A stretch of DNA of 64,000 nucleotides from Streptomyces sp. NBC_01750 (lineage in GTDB: Bacteria > Actinomycetota > Actinomycetes > Streptomycetales > Streptomycetaceae), in the NCBI RefSeq assembly GCF_035918095.1, contig NZ_CP109137.1, forward strand, positions 1,240,001 through 1,304,000, in the 5' to 3' direction. Position 1 is the stretch's first letter; the number at the start of each line of letters is the position of its first letter. The notes under the pieces were generated by a model that was given only the letters and a program-made list of their open reading frames with translations, did no database searches and was not told the DNA's origin. The translations under genes were made by a program, and so were the position numbers. This document shows positions 17,191-25,987 of the stretch, in pieces.

Positions 17191-18414
17191 ATGCGTGTTC
17201 TTCTCGTGGGAGCCGGCGGCGTCGGTACCGCCATCACCCGGATCGCGGCCCGCCGGTCGTTCTTCGACAACGTGGTCGTCGCCGACTACGACCTGTCCCG
17301 CGCCCAGGCCGCCGTCGCGGCCCTGGAGCCGGACGGTCGCTTCAGCGCCGAACGGATCGACGCGAGCGATGAGGGGGCCGTCACAGCGCTGCTGCAGGAG
17401 CAGCGCTGCGACGTCCTGCTCAATGCCACCGATCCCCGCTTCGTGATGCCGCTGTTCCGGGCGGCCCTGGCCGCCGGGGCGCACTACCTGGACATGGCGA
17501 TGTCGCTGTCCCGCCCGCACCCGGAGCGCCCCTACGAACTGTGCGGCGTCAAGCTCGGCGACGCCCAGTTCGAGCGGGCAGCGGACTGGGAGAAGGCCGG
17601 ACTGCTCGCCCTGGTCGGCATCGGTGTCGAGCCAGGAATGTCCGACGTCTTCGCCCGCCACGCCGCCGAGGAACTCTTCGACGAGATCGAGGAGGTCGGT
17701 ATCCGCGACGGAGCGAACCTCACCGTCGACGGCTACGACTTCGCGCCCTCGTTCAGCATCTGGACCACCATCGAGGAATGCCTCAACGCGCCCGTCGTCT
17801 ACGAGGCCGACCGCGGCTGGTTCACGACCGCACCCTTCAGCGAACCCGAGGTCTTCGACTTCCCCGAGGGGATCGGACCCGTCGAGTGCGTCAACGTCGA
17901 GCACGAAGAGGTCCTGCTGGTGCCACGCTGGGTGGAGGCGGGACGCGTCACCTTCAAGTACGGCCTCGGCGAGGACTTCATCCGTACGCTGCAGACGCTG
18001 CACCTGCTGGGTCTCGACCGCACCGATCCGGTGCCGGTGCCCTCGGCGGACGGTTCGGGCACGGTCCACGTCTCGCCGCGGGACGTGGTCGCCGCCTGCC
18101 TGCCGGACCCGGCAGCCCTCGGGGAACGCATGCACGGCAAGACCTGCGCGGGCACCTGGGTCAAGGGCACCAAGGACGGCCGCCCGCGCGAGGTCTACCT
18201 GTACCACGTGGTCGACAACCAGTGGTCCATGCGCGAGTACGGCTGCCAGGCCGTCGTGTGGCAGACGGCGATCAACCCCGTCGTGGCGCTGGAACTCATC
18301 GCCGCAGGCACCTGGTCCGGCAGCGGCGTCCTCGGCCCCGAAGCCCTCCCCGCACGACCCTTCCTGGACCTGCTGACCGCGTACGGCTCGCCCTGGGGCA
18401 TGCGCGAGCAGTGA
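17191..18414 (+). CDS. Saccharopine dehydrogenase family protein
   Basis: The 407-residue protein has an N-terminal NAD(P)-binding loop MRVLLVGAGGVGTAITRIA, the segment DVLLNATDPRFVMPLFRAAL, and the family core GVEPGMSDVFARHAAEELFDEI. It resembles saccharopine/homospermidine/carboxynorspermidine-type dehydrogenases acting on C-N bonds of amino acids or polyamines. ACGGAG precedes the ATG. It is divergent from a TetR regulator and followed 120 bases later by an AsnC/Lrp regulator, so amino-acid-responsive control is plausible. The substrate cannot be told from sequence. Confidence 0.85.
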   Translation: MRVLLVGAGGVGTAITRIAARRSFFDNVVVADYDLSRAQAAVAALEPDGRFSAERIDASDEGAVTALLQEQRCDVLLNATDPRFVMPLFRAALAAGAHYLDMAMSLSRPHPERPYELCGVKLGDAQFERAADWEKAGLLALVGIGVEPGMSDVFARHAAEELFDEIEEVGIRDGANLTVDGYDFAPSFSIWTTIEECLNAPVVYEADRGWFTTAPFSEPEVFDFPEGIGPVECVNVEHEEVLLVPRWVEAGRVTFKYGLGEDFIRTLQTLHLLGLDRTDPVPVPSADGSGTVHVSPRDVVAACLPDPAALGERMHGKTCAGTWVKGTKDGRPREVYLYHVVDNQWSMREYGCQAVVWQTAINPVVALELIAAGTWSGSGVLGPEALPARPFLDLLTAYGSPWGMREQ

Positions 18415-18451
18415 CTCGCCCTCTCCCCGCGGTGCATGGCATTACCGCACC

Positions 18452-18534
18452 CAGTGGCTCAACTCGATCGCGATAGACTGGGCAGTTGGCACAGTCCAGG
18501 GCAGGAGCTCGGGCCGGAGGGAGGCCAACGGGCC
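18452..18534 (+). promoter_or_regulatory. Promoter/leader of the AsnC gene, conserved in a degenerate copy
   Basis: The block from CAGTGGCTCAACTCG through TTGGCACAGT to GAGGCCAACGG precedes the AsnC gene and recurs, collinear and ungapped, at 10193-10275. GATAGACT at 18472-18479 is a possible -10 region; the relic lacks it. GGAGGGAGG lies 11-19 bases before the ATG. AsnC-family proteins usually autoregulate, so the conserved block may include its own binding site. Confidence 0.45.
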
Positions 18535-19017
18535 ATGGCGGTGGACAGACTCGACACGCGCATCCTGCGGCTGCTGATCGAGCAGCCGCGCACCAGCGTG
18601 CGTGAGTACGCCCGGATCCTCGGCATCGCGCGCGGCACCCTGCAGGCCAGGATCGACCGGCTGGAGCGGGACGGCGTGATCACCGGCACGGGCCCGCACC
18701 TCTCCCCCGCCGCCCTTGGGCACCCAGTGCTGGCCTTCGTTCATATCGAGGTCACGCAGGGGCATCTGGACGAGGTCGGCGACGCGCTCGCGGCCGTGCC
18801 CGAGATCATCGAGGCGTTCTCGATCACCGGCAGCGGTGATCTGCTGACGCGCGTCGCCGCGCGGGACAACGGGCATCTCGAGGACGTCATCCAGCGGCTG
18901 ATCCAGCTGCCGGGCGTGGTGCGTACGCGGACCGAGATGGCACTGCGCGAGCGCGTTCCGTACCGGCTGCTGCCGCTGGTCGAGTCGGTGGGCCGGGCCG
19001 CCGGTACGTCACGCTGA
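18535..19017 (+). CDS. Lrp/AsnC family transcriptional regulator
   Basis: The 160-residue protein has the AsnC helix-turn-helix (LDTRILRLLIEQPRTSVREY, then ARILGIARGTLQARIDRLER, residues 6-45) and a C-terminal RAM ligand-binding/oligomerisation domain (AFVHIEVTQGHLDEVGDAL, EAFSITGSGDLLTRVAARD). Such proteins sense amino acids and act locally or globally. The ATG at 18535 starts directly at the conserved N-terminus. Its upstream neighbour is the saccharopine-dehydrogenase-like gene, a possible target. A decayed duplicate exists at 10193. Confidence 0.92.
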   Translation: MAVDRLDTRILRLLIEQPRTSVREYARILGIARGTLQARIDRLERDGVITGTGPHLSPAALGHPVLAFVHIEVTQGHLDEVGDALAAVPEIIEAFSITGSGDLLTRVAARDNGHLEDVIQRLIQLPGVVRTRTEMALRERVPYRLLPLVESVGRAAGTSR

Positions 19018-19078
19018 GCACCGTCATCGCCCGGGTGAGCTCCAAGCCTTTCCACGTCGGCACGGTCCTGACACGGAT

Positions 19079-19122
19079 GAGCACCGCCTTGGCACGGTTT
19101 GAGCACCGCCTTGGCGCGGTCG
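19079..19122. repeat. Two 22-bp tandem repeats upstream of the HAD gene
   Basis: Two copies of GAGCACCGCCTTGG-CACGGTTT (second copy ending GCGCGGTCG) lie head to tail, with a weaker third copy around AACCGCGTCTTGGCATG. They fall in the 131-base gap before the HAD phosphatase gene and occupy its promoter or leader. Confidence 0.6.
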
Positions 19123-19148
19123 AACCGCGTCTTGGCATGCTGGGGACC

Positions 19149-19850
19149 ATGAGCACTTCGCGCACCACTTCGGTCATCTTCGATCTCGACGGAACACTGG
19201 TGGACAGCGAGCCGAACTACTACGAAGCGGGGCGCCGGCTGCTGGCCCAGCACGGCGTGGCGGACTTCAGCTGGGAGCATCACACCCGGTTCATCGGGAT
19301 CGGGACGCGGGAGACGCTGGAGATCCTGCGCGGGGAGTACGGGATCGAGGTGCCGGTCGAGGAGCTGCTCGCCGCGAAGAACCGCCACTATCTGGAGCTG
19401 GCGCGCGCCTCGACGGACGTTTTCCCGGAGATGTGGAAGTTCGTGCGGCGGCTCCACACGGACGGAGTGCCGATGGCGGTGGCATCCGGCTCCTCCCGTG
19501 CCGCCATCGAGGCGGTGCTCGCGGGTACGGGTCTCGACGCGTTCATCCGCACCGTCGTCTCGGCCGAGGAGGTCGCGCAGGGCAAGCCCGAGCCCGACGT
19601 CTTCATCGAGGCCGCGCGCCGTCTCGACGCCGGTCCCGCCGACTGCGTGGTGCTGGAGGACGCCGCGCCGGGCGCGGCGGCGGCACACGCCGCGGGTATG
19701 CGCTGCATCGCCGTCCCCTACGTCCCGGCGACGGCCGGAGACCCGGCGTTCCAGGCCGCGGGGCTGCTCTTCACGGGCGGCCAGAGCGAGTTCACGGCGC
19801 AGGCCGCGTACGACTGGCTCGTTCCGCAGGCTCCCTCTGTCCGATCTTGA
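19149..19850 (+). CDS. HAD-superfamily hydrolase, beta-phosphoglucomutase-like
   Basis: The 233-residue protein has all HAD motifs: motif I IFDLDGTLVDSEP with the nucleophilic Asp, motif II ASGSSRAAIEA, motif III lysine in QGKPEPDVF, and motif IV VLEDAAPGAAAA. A helical cap lies between motifs I and II, typical of subfamily IA phosphatases and phosphomutases. The start at 19149 (after TGGGGACC) is chosen because the open frame further upstream crosses the 22-bp repeats and adds unconserved residues. It probably dephosphorylates a small phosphosugar. It is 69 bases upstream of the acyl-CoA carboxylase gene on the same strand. Confidence 0.9.
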   Translation: MSTSRTTSVIFDLDGTLVDSEPNYYEAGRRLLAQHGVADFSWEHHTRFIGIGTRETLEILRGEYGIEVPVEELLAAKNRHYLELARASTDVFPEMWKFVRRLHTDGVPMAVASGSSRAAIEAVLAGTGLDAFIRTVVSAEEVAQGKPEPDVFIEAARRLDAGPADCVVLEDAAPGAAAAHAAGMRCIAVPYVPATAGDPAFQAAGLLFTGGQSEFTAQAAYDWLVPQAPSVRS

Positions 19851-19919
19851 ACGTCGGGGGCCTTGCGCAGGCGGAATCGGCCGATGAGCATGGCGGCGCC
19901 GCCCTTTCTGGAGGAACTC

Positions 19920-22900
19920 ATGGGTTCTGCCGCCGTACTCGTCGCCAATCGCGGAGAGATCGCCGTACGGGTGCTGCGCGCCGCCGCCGAGGCCGGAATG
20001 CGGACCGCGGCCGTGTACGCGGAGGACGATGCGGGATCACAGCATGTCCAACTGGCCGACGAGGCGGTGCCGTTGCCGGGGTCGGGACCTGCCGCGTATC
20101 TGGACGGCGGGGCGGTGCTGGCGGCGGCGCGGCGGGCCCGGTGCGGCCTGCTGCACCCCGGATACGGCTTCCTCAGCGAGGACGCCGGTTTCGCCACGGG
20201 CTGCGCGGAGGCGGGAATCGGCTTTGTGGGGCCGTCGCCCGAGGTGCTGGCGCTCTTCGGCGACAAGGGGCGGGCGCGGGTCCTCGCCGAGCGGGTCGGT
20301 GTGCCGGTGCTCGCGGGGACGCACGGGGCGACGGGTCCGGAGGAGGCGCGGGAGTTCCTCGCGGGGCTGGGTCCCGGCGGGGCGGTGATGGTGAAGGCCG
20401 TGGGCGGAGGCGGCGGGCGCGGTATGCGGGCCGTGCATGCCCTCGGCGATCTTGCGGAAGCCTGGGAACGCTGCCGGTCGGAGGCTCTGCAGTCCTTCGG
20501 GCGGGGCGAGTTGTACGTCGAGCGGCTGCTGGAGGGTGCCCGTCATGTCGAGGTGCAGATCCTCGGCGACACCACCGGGTCGGTGACCCATCTGTGGGAG
20601 CGGGACTGCAGCGCCCAGCGCCGCCACCAGAAGCTGATCGAGATCGCTCCGGCGCCCGCGCTGCCCGCGCAGTTGCGGGACCGGCTGCTGGGCGCCGCGC
20701 TGCGGATGGCGCGCGAGGCGGGCGTGACCGGGCTCACGACTTTCGAATTCCTCGTCGCCGGTGAGGAGTTCCATTTCATCGAGGCCAATCCGCGGCTCCA
20801 GGTGGAACACACCGTCACCGAGGAGGTGACGGGCGTGGATCTGGTCTCCGTACAACTGCGTCTGGCTCAGGGCGAGACGCTGGAGTCGCTCGGTCTCACC
20901 GAGCCTCCGCCACCCCGCGGTTTTGCCGTGCAGGCCCGGGTGTACGCCGAGGAACCCGGGACTGTGAGCCGGTTCGAGGTACCGACAGGCCCCGGCGTAC
21001 GGGTGGACACGGCGACGCGTGCGGGGCTGACGACGGGCACCCGGTACGACCCTCTCCTCGCGAAGGTGATCGCCCGGGTGCCGGCCGGCGCCGGTTTCGC
21101 GGCGGCGTGCGAGCGGACCGCCCGGGCGCTCGGCGAGTTCGGGATCGAGGGCGTCAGAACCGGGATTCCGCTGCTCCGGGCGGTACTTACGGACCCGGAG
21201 TTCGCCGCGGGCGGCACGGACACCGGCTTCCTCGAAAAGCTCTCGGACCTCCCGGGCGCGGTGGACGCCGATGCGAGTACCGCCGAGGCACCGATGAGCG
21301 GCACCGTCGTGGCGGTCGATGTCGCACCGGGAGACACAGTGCGGGCCGGGCAGCAACTGCTCGTCCTCGAGGCGATGAAGATGGAGCATGTCCTCAGGGC
21401 GACCACGGCCGGGACCGTACGGTCCGTACCGACGGCGGTGGGCGACACGGTGACAGAGGGACAGGCGGTGGTGCTGCTCGACCCGGCGGGGGACGAACCT
21501 GCCGATGACGGGCCCCTCGATGTGGGCGTCGACCTCGACCTCGTACGCCCGGATCTCGCCGAGTCGCTGCGCCGCCATGCGGTCGGCCTGGACGAGAACC
21601 GTCCCGACGCGGTCGCCAAACGGCATCGGATCGGCCGCCGCACGGCCCGGGAGAACATCGACGCACTCTGCGACCCGGGCAGCTTCACCGAGTTCGGGGC
21701 GCTCGCCATCGCCGCCCAGCGCCGCCGCCGCTCGCTGGAGGACCTGATCGTCTCCACGCCCGCCGACGGCATGGTCACCGGCACCGGGACGGTCGAGGGA
21801 ACTCCGTGCGTGGCGATGTCGTACGACTACACGGTGCTCGCCGGCACTCAGGGGCACCAGAACCACCGCAAGACCGACCGGATGCTGCAGCTCGCCGAGC
21901 GGCGGCGGCTCCCCGTGGTGCTCTTCGCGGAGGGCGGCGGCGGGCGGCCCGGCGATACGGACACCACAGCTGTCGCAGGGCTGGATCTCATGACGTTTCA
22001 CCAGATGGGACGGCTCAGTGGTCTGGTGCCGCTGATCGGGATCGCGTCCGGGCGCTGTTTCGCGGGCAATGCGGCGCTGCTCGGTTGCTGCGATGTGGTG
22101 ATCGCGACGCCCGAGGCGACGATCGGCATGGGTGGCCCGGCGATGATCGAGGGCGGCGGGCTCGGAGTGCAGCGGCCCGAGGAGGTCGGTCCGCTCTCCG
22201 TCCAGGTGCCGAACGGCGTGGTGGACATCGCGGTCGCCGACGAGGCGGATGCTGTGCGGGTGGCGCGCCGGTACCTCTCGTACTTCCAGGGTCCGCAAGG
22301 CAGTTGGGACTCCCCCGATCCGCGCGCGCTGCGGCATGCCGTGCCCGAGAACCGGCGCCGGGCATACGACATCCGGGCGGCCGTCCAGGGCCTCGCCGAC
22401 ACCGGATCGGTGCTGGAGCTGCGCCGCGGTTTCGGGACCGGCGTGATCACCGCGCTGGTACGGATCGAGGGTCGTCCGATGGGCCTGATCGCCAACAACC
22501 CAGGGCAGCTGGGCGGCGCGATCGACAGCGACGCCGCCGACAAGGCCGCCCGCTTTCTGCAGCTGTGCGACGCTCACGGCCTGCCGGTCGTCTCACTCTG
22601 CGATACGCCCGGATTCATGGTCGGTTCCGACGCGGAACGGACCGCGACCGTACGCCACTTCTCCCGGCTCTTCGTGACGGGCGCCCATCTCGGCGTACCG
22701 CTGGTCTGCCTGATCCTGCGGAAGGCGTACGGACTCGGCGCGATGGCCATGATGGGCGGCTCGACACGGGCCCCGCTGGCCACCGCCGCCTGGCCGAGCG
22801 GCGAGCTCGGCGGCATGGGCCTGGAGGGTGCGGTGCGCCTCGGTTACCGCAACGAGCTGGCCTCGATCGAGGATCCCGAGGAGCGCCGGCGGGCCTTCGA

Positions 22901-23075
22901 CGCGCGCGTCGCGGAGCTGTACGAGCACGGCAAGGCGGTCAACGCGGCGGCCGCGCTGGAGATCGACGCGGTGATCGACCCGGCGGACTCGCGGCGCTGG
23001 ATCCTGGCAGCGCTGGACGCCTGGTCGCCCGAGTCGGACGGCGCGGCGCGGCGGCCGTACGTCGATACCTGGTAG
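19920..23075 (+). CDS. Single-chain acyl-CoA carboxylase (biotin carboxylase, biotin carrier and carboxyltransferase fused)
   Basis: This 1051-residue protein combines parts that are usually separate subunits. Residues ~1-445 are biotin carboxylase (VLVANRGEIAVRVLRAA, ATP-grasp loop KAVGGGGGRGMRAV, EANPRLQVEHTVTE). Residues ~455-525 are a biotinyl domain with EAMKMEH and the biotin-accepting Lys487. Residues ~530-1051 are a carboxyltransferase (DYTVLAGTQGHQNHRKTDRM, VLFAEGGGGRPGD, LCDTPGFMVGSDAER). It should carboxylate an acyl-CoA using bicarbonate and ATP. Fused long-chain acyl-CoA carboxylases are known in actinobacteria. GGAGGAACTC gives a strong ribosome site for the chosen start. The acyl specificity is unknown, and no epsilon subunit gene is adjacent. 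Confidence 0.92.
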   Translation: MGSAAVLVANRGEIAVRVLRAAAEAGMRTAAVYAEDDAGSQHVQLADEAVPLPGSGPAAYLDGGAVLAAARRARCGLLHPGYGFLSEDAGFATGCAEAGIGFVGPSPEVLALFGDKGRARVLAERVGVPVLAGTHGATGPEEAREFLAGLGPGGAVMVKAVGGGGGRGMRAVHALGDLAEAWERCRSEALQSFGRGELYVERLLEGARHVEVQILGDTTGSVTHLWERDCSAQRRHQKLIEIAPAPALPAQLRDRLLGAALRMAREAGVTGLTTFEFLVAGEEFHFIEANPRLQVEHTVTEEVTGVDLVSVQLRLAQGETLESLGLTEPPPPRGFAVQARVYAEEPGTVSRFEVPTGPGVRVDTATRAGLTTGTRYDPLLAKVIARVPAGAGFAAACERTARALGEFGIEGVRTGIPLLRAVLTDPEFAAGGTDTGFLEKLSDLPGAVDADASTAEAPMSGTVVAVDVAPGDTVRAGQQLLVLEAMKMEHVLRATTAGTVRSVPTAVGDTVTEGQAVVLLDPAGDEPADDGPLDVGVDLDLVRPDLAESLRRHAVGLDENRPDAVAKRHRIGRRTARENIDALCDPGSFTEFGALAIAAQRRRRSLEDLIVSTPADGMVTGTGTVEGTPCVAMSYDYTVLAGTQGHQNHRKTDRMLQLAERRRLPVVLFAEGGGGRPGDTDTTAVAGLDLMTFHQMGRLSGLVPLIGIASGRCFAGNAALLGCCDVVIATPEATIGMGGPAMIEGGGLGVQRPEEVGPLSVQVPNGVVDIAVADEADAVRVARRYLSYFQGPQGSWDSPDPRALRHAVPENRRRAYDIRAAVQGLADTGSVLELRRGFGTGVITALVRIEGRPMGLIANNPGQLGGAIDSDAADKAARFLQLCDAHGLPVVSLCDTPGFMVGSDAERTATVRHFSRLFVTGAHLGVPLVCLILRKAYGLGAMAMMGGSTRAPLATAAWPSGELGGMGLEGAVRLGYRNELASIEDPEERRRAFDARVAELYEHGKAVNAAAALEIDAVIDPADSRRWILAALDAWSPESDGAARRPYVDTW

Positions 23076-23077
23076 CC

Positions 23078-23098
23078 ACGCCGCCGAGGCGTCGGCGT
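23078..23098. terminator. Short hairpin between convergent genes
   Basis: ACGCCG at 23078-23083 pairs with CGGCGT at 23093-23098 across a 9-base loop, in the 36-base gap between the carboxylase stop and the convergent SDR stop. Position suggests a shared terminator; there is no T-run. Confidence 0.45.
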
Positions 23099-23111
23099 CC
23101 GCCGGGCAGGA

Positions 23112-23951
23112 TCAGCCGACCCAGCCGCCGGTGAGGCCGAGCACCGCCGAACCGTCCAGGTCGGTGAGCTTGATGCCGGTGAAGCCGCGGGCCCAGTCCG
23201 ATGTCTGGATACGGAACGCGGGCCGGTCCGCCGTCAGCGCCTCGAGTACCGAATCGGCAGCCTCGGCCGGAGTCTGCGCACCGCTGAGGAACTGCGAGAT
23301 GGTGCGGTCCACGTAGGCCCGCATCGCATCGGCGTACGGACCGGCCGCGGCAATCGCGGCCTCCGGGTCGACACCGATGTTGCTGACGAACTCGGTGGCC
23401 ACAGCGCCGGGTTCGACGACGGAGACGGTCACACCGAGCTTGGCTGCCACCGGTGCCAGGCTCTCCATGTAGCCCTCGACGGCGAACTTCGCGGCGCAGT
23501 AGGCCTCATTGAACGGCTGCCCGACGACCCCGCCGACGCTGGTGACGGTGATCAGACGGCCACCGGAGGCTCGCAGGTGGGGCAGCGCCGCCTTGGAGAC
23601 ATGGAGCACGCCGAAGAAGTTGACCTCCATGACCTTGCGCACATCGGCAACCGTCTCGTTCTCGAGCGTGCCGAGGTGTCCGGCACCCGCGTTGTTGATC
23701 ACGGCGTCGAGGCGGCCGTGGTCACTGATGACGCCCTCGATCGCGGCGGCGACAGAGGCCTCGTCAGTGACGTCGAGCCGGCGGATGTCGAGTTCGACCC
23801 CGGCATCCGCGGCCGCCTTGCGCAGCGCGTCGGCGCGGCCGGTGTCGCGCAGGGTCGCGACGGTCTGCCAGCCGGCCCGCGCGGCGGCAACGGCCGCGGC
23901 CAGGCCGATGCCCGAGGAGGTGCCGGTGATCAGAACAACCTTGGAAGACAT
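23112..23951 (-). CDS. SDR family NAD(P)-dependent oxidoreductase
   Basis: The 279-residue enzyme is a classical SDR: cofactor loop LITGTSSGIGLA, NNAGAGHLG, catalytic Ser in LITVTSVGG, and the Tyr/Lys pair in EAYCAAKFAVEG. It should reduce or oxidise a small alcohol or ketone. It is divergent from a MarR regulator across a 95-base region with three dyads, so it is the obvious target of that regulator. The substrate is not readable. Confidence 0.9.
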   Translation of the reverse strand: MSSKVVLITGTSSGIGLAAAVAAARAGWQTVATLRDTGRADALRKAAADAGVELDIRRLDVTDEASVAAAIEGVISDHGRLDAVINNAGAGHLGTLENETVADVRKVMEVNFFGVLHVSKAALPHLRASGGRLITVTSVGGVVGQPFNEAYCAAKFAVEGYMESLAPVAAKLGVTVSVVEPGAVATEFVSNIGVDPEAAIAAAGPYADAMRAYVDRTISQFLSGAQTPAEAADSVLEALTADRPAFRIQTSDWARGFTGIKLTDLDGSAVLGLTGGWVG

Positions 23952-23973
23952 GGTGCGGCCTTTCGTCCATCAC

Positions 23974-24028
23974 ACTGAGCAGTTCAGTGCGTGTACACAC
24001 ACCATAACCATTCTGTGCGTGCACACGC
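23974..24028. promoter_or_regulatory. Three dyad elements between the SDR and MarR genes
   Basis: Three symmetric elements are packed in the divergent region. ACTGA-N5-TCAGT (23974-23988) is a perfect inverted repeat. GCGTGTACACAC (23989-24000) is centred on GTGTACAC, a perfect 8-base palindrome. TGTGCGTGCACACGCA (24014-24029) is centred on GTGCAC. The last two share the theme GTGCGTG-ACAC and are spaced about 26 bases apart between centres, as expected for paired MarR operators controlling both genes. Confidence 0.62.
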
Positions 24029-24046
24029 AACAGGTAGGATCTGCCC

Positions 24047-24508
24047 ATGGCAACCAGGAAGCTCACCCAGGCAGAGATGCCCGTGGCCGACCACGCCTTC
24101 TACGGACTGGTCTGGGCCGGCACTGTCCTGACCGAACGCGTGGACCGCGCCCTGAGCAAGGCCCACGACCTGCCGGTCTCCTGGTTCGAGGTGATGCTCT
24201 GGCTCGCCTCGAACCCGGATCCTGTTCCGGCCTCCGTGCTCGGCAACAGCACCATGCTCAGCCGCAGCCAGGTGTCCCGGGTCGTCGACGCCCTCCAGAG
24301 CCGCGGTCTTGTCAGCCGCACCCCGTCCCCACGTGACGCGCGCTCCGTCGAAGTGGCCCTCACGCCGGACGGTCACCAGCTCTTCGAAGAGGCGGACGCC
24401 ACGCGACGCGCCTGCCTGGCACCGGTCTTCACCGACCTCCTCGACACGGAGGACCTCGAAGCGCTCAGCACGGTGTGGCACAAGCTCAAGGCCGCCAAGG
24501 GCGACTGA
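24047..24508 (+). CDS. MarR family transcriptional regulator
   Basis: The 153-residue protein has the MarR winged helix: LPVSWFEVMLWLASNP, recognition helix region TMLSRSQVSRVVDALQSRGL and wing SRTPSPRDARSVEVALTPDG. Such dimers repress genes until a phenolic or oxidant ligand binds. It is divergent from the SDR gene and probably binds the dyads at 23974-24028 to repress both. AGGTAGGATCT precedes the ATG. Confidence 0.92.
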   Translation: MATRKLTQAEMPVADHAFYGLVWAGTVLTERVDRALSKAHDLPVSWFEVMLWLASNPDPVPASVLGNSTMLSRSQVSRVVDALQSRGLVSRTPSPRDARSVEVALTPDGHQLFEEADATRRACLAPVFTDLLDTEDLEALSTVWHKLKAAKGD

Positions 24509-24546
24509 CACCTGTTCGCCGAGTCACCAACGGCTCCCCGTACCGG

Positions 24547-25062
24547 TCAAGTCCCCCGAGGCACTGCCAAGTCGGTGAGCAGAGCCGTGCCGGGGGCGAG
24601 CTCGGACCAGTCGCCGCGCCAGGTGAGAACGGCGATGGCACTGGTGGGGAACTTCTCGCGGGCACGTTCCAGGGCGTCGCCGAGCGCCTCAGCGGCCAGT
24701 GCCAGCAGCAGCTCCTCCATTCCCGGGTTGTGGCCGACCAGCAGCAATGTGCCTACGGATATGGGTGTTTCACCTACGACACCGAGCAGCGCGTGAAGGT
24801 CCGCATCGTAGACGCGGTCCTCGTAGCGCGCTGATGGCTGGGTTTCGAGGTGCTCGGCGGCCAGTTCCCAGGTCTGTCGGGCCCGGACAGCGGTAGAGCA
24901 GATCACGAGGTCCGGGATGTAGTGGGCATCCCTCAGCCAGCGACCGGCAGCAGCGGCGTCCCTGCGGCCACGCTCGGCGAGCGGACGGTCGAAGTCCTCC
25001 ATCCCCGGCGGCCGGGCGGACTTGGCGTGTCTCAGGACGATCAGCCGACGTAGTTCTGCCAC
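24547..25062 (-). CDS. SixA-type histidine phosphatase
   Basis: The 171-residue protein has the RHG-type catalytic start LIVLRHAKSARPPG with the phospho-accepting histidine, the second arginine/glutamate region STAVRARQTWELAAE, and the second histidine in TLLLVGHNPGMEEL. It belongs to the SixA branch of histidine phosphatases, which act on phosphohistidine or small phosphoesters. The start is set at the GTG at 25062, preceded by GGGAGG at ideal spacing; the upstream extension of the frame is unconserved. The opposing MarR gene ends 38 bases away. Confidence 0.9.
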   Translation of the reverse strand: MAELRRLIVLRHAKSARPPGMEDFDRPLAERGRRDAAAAGRWLRDAHYIPDLVICSTAVRARQTWELAAEHLETQPSARYEDRVYDADLHALLGVVGETPISVGTLLLVGHNPGMEELLLALAAEALGDALERAREKFPTSAIAVLTWRGDWSELAPGTALLTDLAVPRGT

Positions 25063-25156
25063 AAGGCCTCCCGCGGTCGGCGATCCGTGCCGGACCCCCA
25101 GTATCCTTCCGCTGCGCGTGCTGTGCGGCCGAGGTCCCGGTTTTCCGCGCATCGGT

Positions 25157-25837
25157 TCATGCGCGTTTGGTGGAGTCGAGGTGGGCGAACACGACGACGT
25201 TGTCCGTGTAGTCCTTCGCCTTCCTGTCGTACTCGCCTCCGCAGGTGATCAGACGCAGCTGCGGGGAGGGCGTGTCGGCGTAGACCCGCTGATTGGGAAA
25301 GTGCGCCTTGCTGAAGGTCTCGACGGAGTCGACCTTGAACGTGGCGACGGTGTTGTCTTCGCGGGTGATATCGACCGTGCTTCCCGGCTTGAGCAAGCCG
25401 AGCTCCACGAATACAGCCGGACCGGTCTTGGTGTCGACATGACCCGCGACGATTGATGTGCCGCGCTCGCCAGGTGTGGGACCCCCCTGGAACCAGCCGA
25501 CCAGATTGTTGTCGTCTCCCGGTGGTGCGTTCAGCTGCCCGGAAGAACCGATGGACAACGGCGTGAAGGGCGCGTCGACGGCGATCTCCGTGATCGCGAG
25601 CCGCTTCGGGGCGGAACGGGACAACGCCAGACCGGCCGGCGGGGCCGGCGTGGCGGCGGCCCCGGGTGTGGTGGGGGCGGAATCCACAGCGCGGGCCGGC
25701 GGAGGGGCCTCTGCCGGGGTGGTGAAGGAGTTGTACACAAGGAGGAAACCCAGCCCAACCGCCGCAGCGGGCCACATCAGGGCGCGGCCGAAAGGGCGGG
25801 GGGCGGGAGCGGTACCGGACGGCTGCTGGGCGGCCAT
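25157..25837 (-). CDS. Class F sortase
   Basis: The 226-residue protein has one N-terminal membrane anchor (about residues 20-36, WPAAAVGLGFLLVYNSF), a Pro/Ala-rich stalk, and a sortase domain. Catalytic residues are the His of IVAGHVDTKTGP, the Cys of LRLITCGGEYD and an Arg just downstream (DRKAKDYTDN). Class F sortases cleave a C-terminal sorting signal and attach proteins to the cell surface. The next gene encodes a secreted repeat protein with a C-terminal membrane segment and basic tail, the likely substrate, although it lacks a standard LPxTG motif. Confidence 0.92.
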   Translation of the reverse strand: MAAQQPSGTAPAPRPFGRALMWPAAAVGLGFLLVYNSFTTPAEAPPPARAVDSAPTTPGAAATPAPPAGLALSRSAPKRLAITEIAVDAPFTPLSIGSSGQLNAPPGDDNNLVGWFQGGPTPGERGTSIVAGHVDTKTGPAVFVELGLLKPGSTVDITREDNTVATFKVDSVETFSKAHFPNQRVYADTPSPQLRLITCGGEYDRKAKDYTDNVVVFAHLDSTKRA

Positions 25838-25987
25838 ACGAGCGGGCCTTTCGCGTTACGGGGTGCGCCAGTGAGGCGTGGGCGGGCGACGGAACATTCT
25901 GTGGTGCGGAAAGGGCAATCGCCGCGGCCACCGCCCGGGAGGGACGGCGGCCGCGGCAGCAAACGAACGGCTAGTGGTTCGGCCCCA

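Noticed and set aside
20037..22577. Minus-strand frame of 846 codons under the acyl-CoA carboxylase
   Set aside because: No recognisable motif, and the plus strand encodes a complete enzyme.
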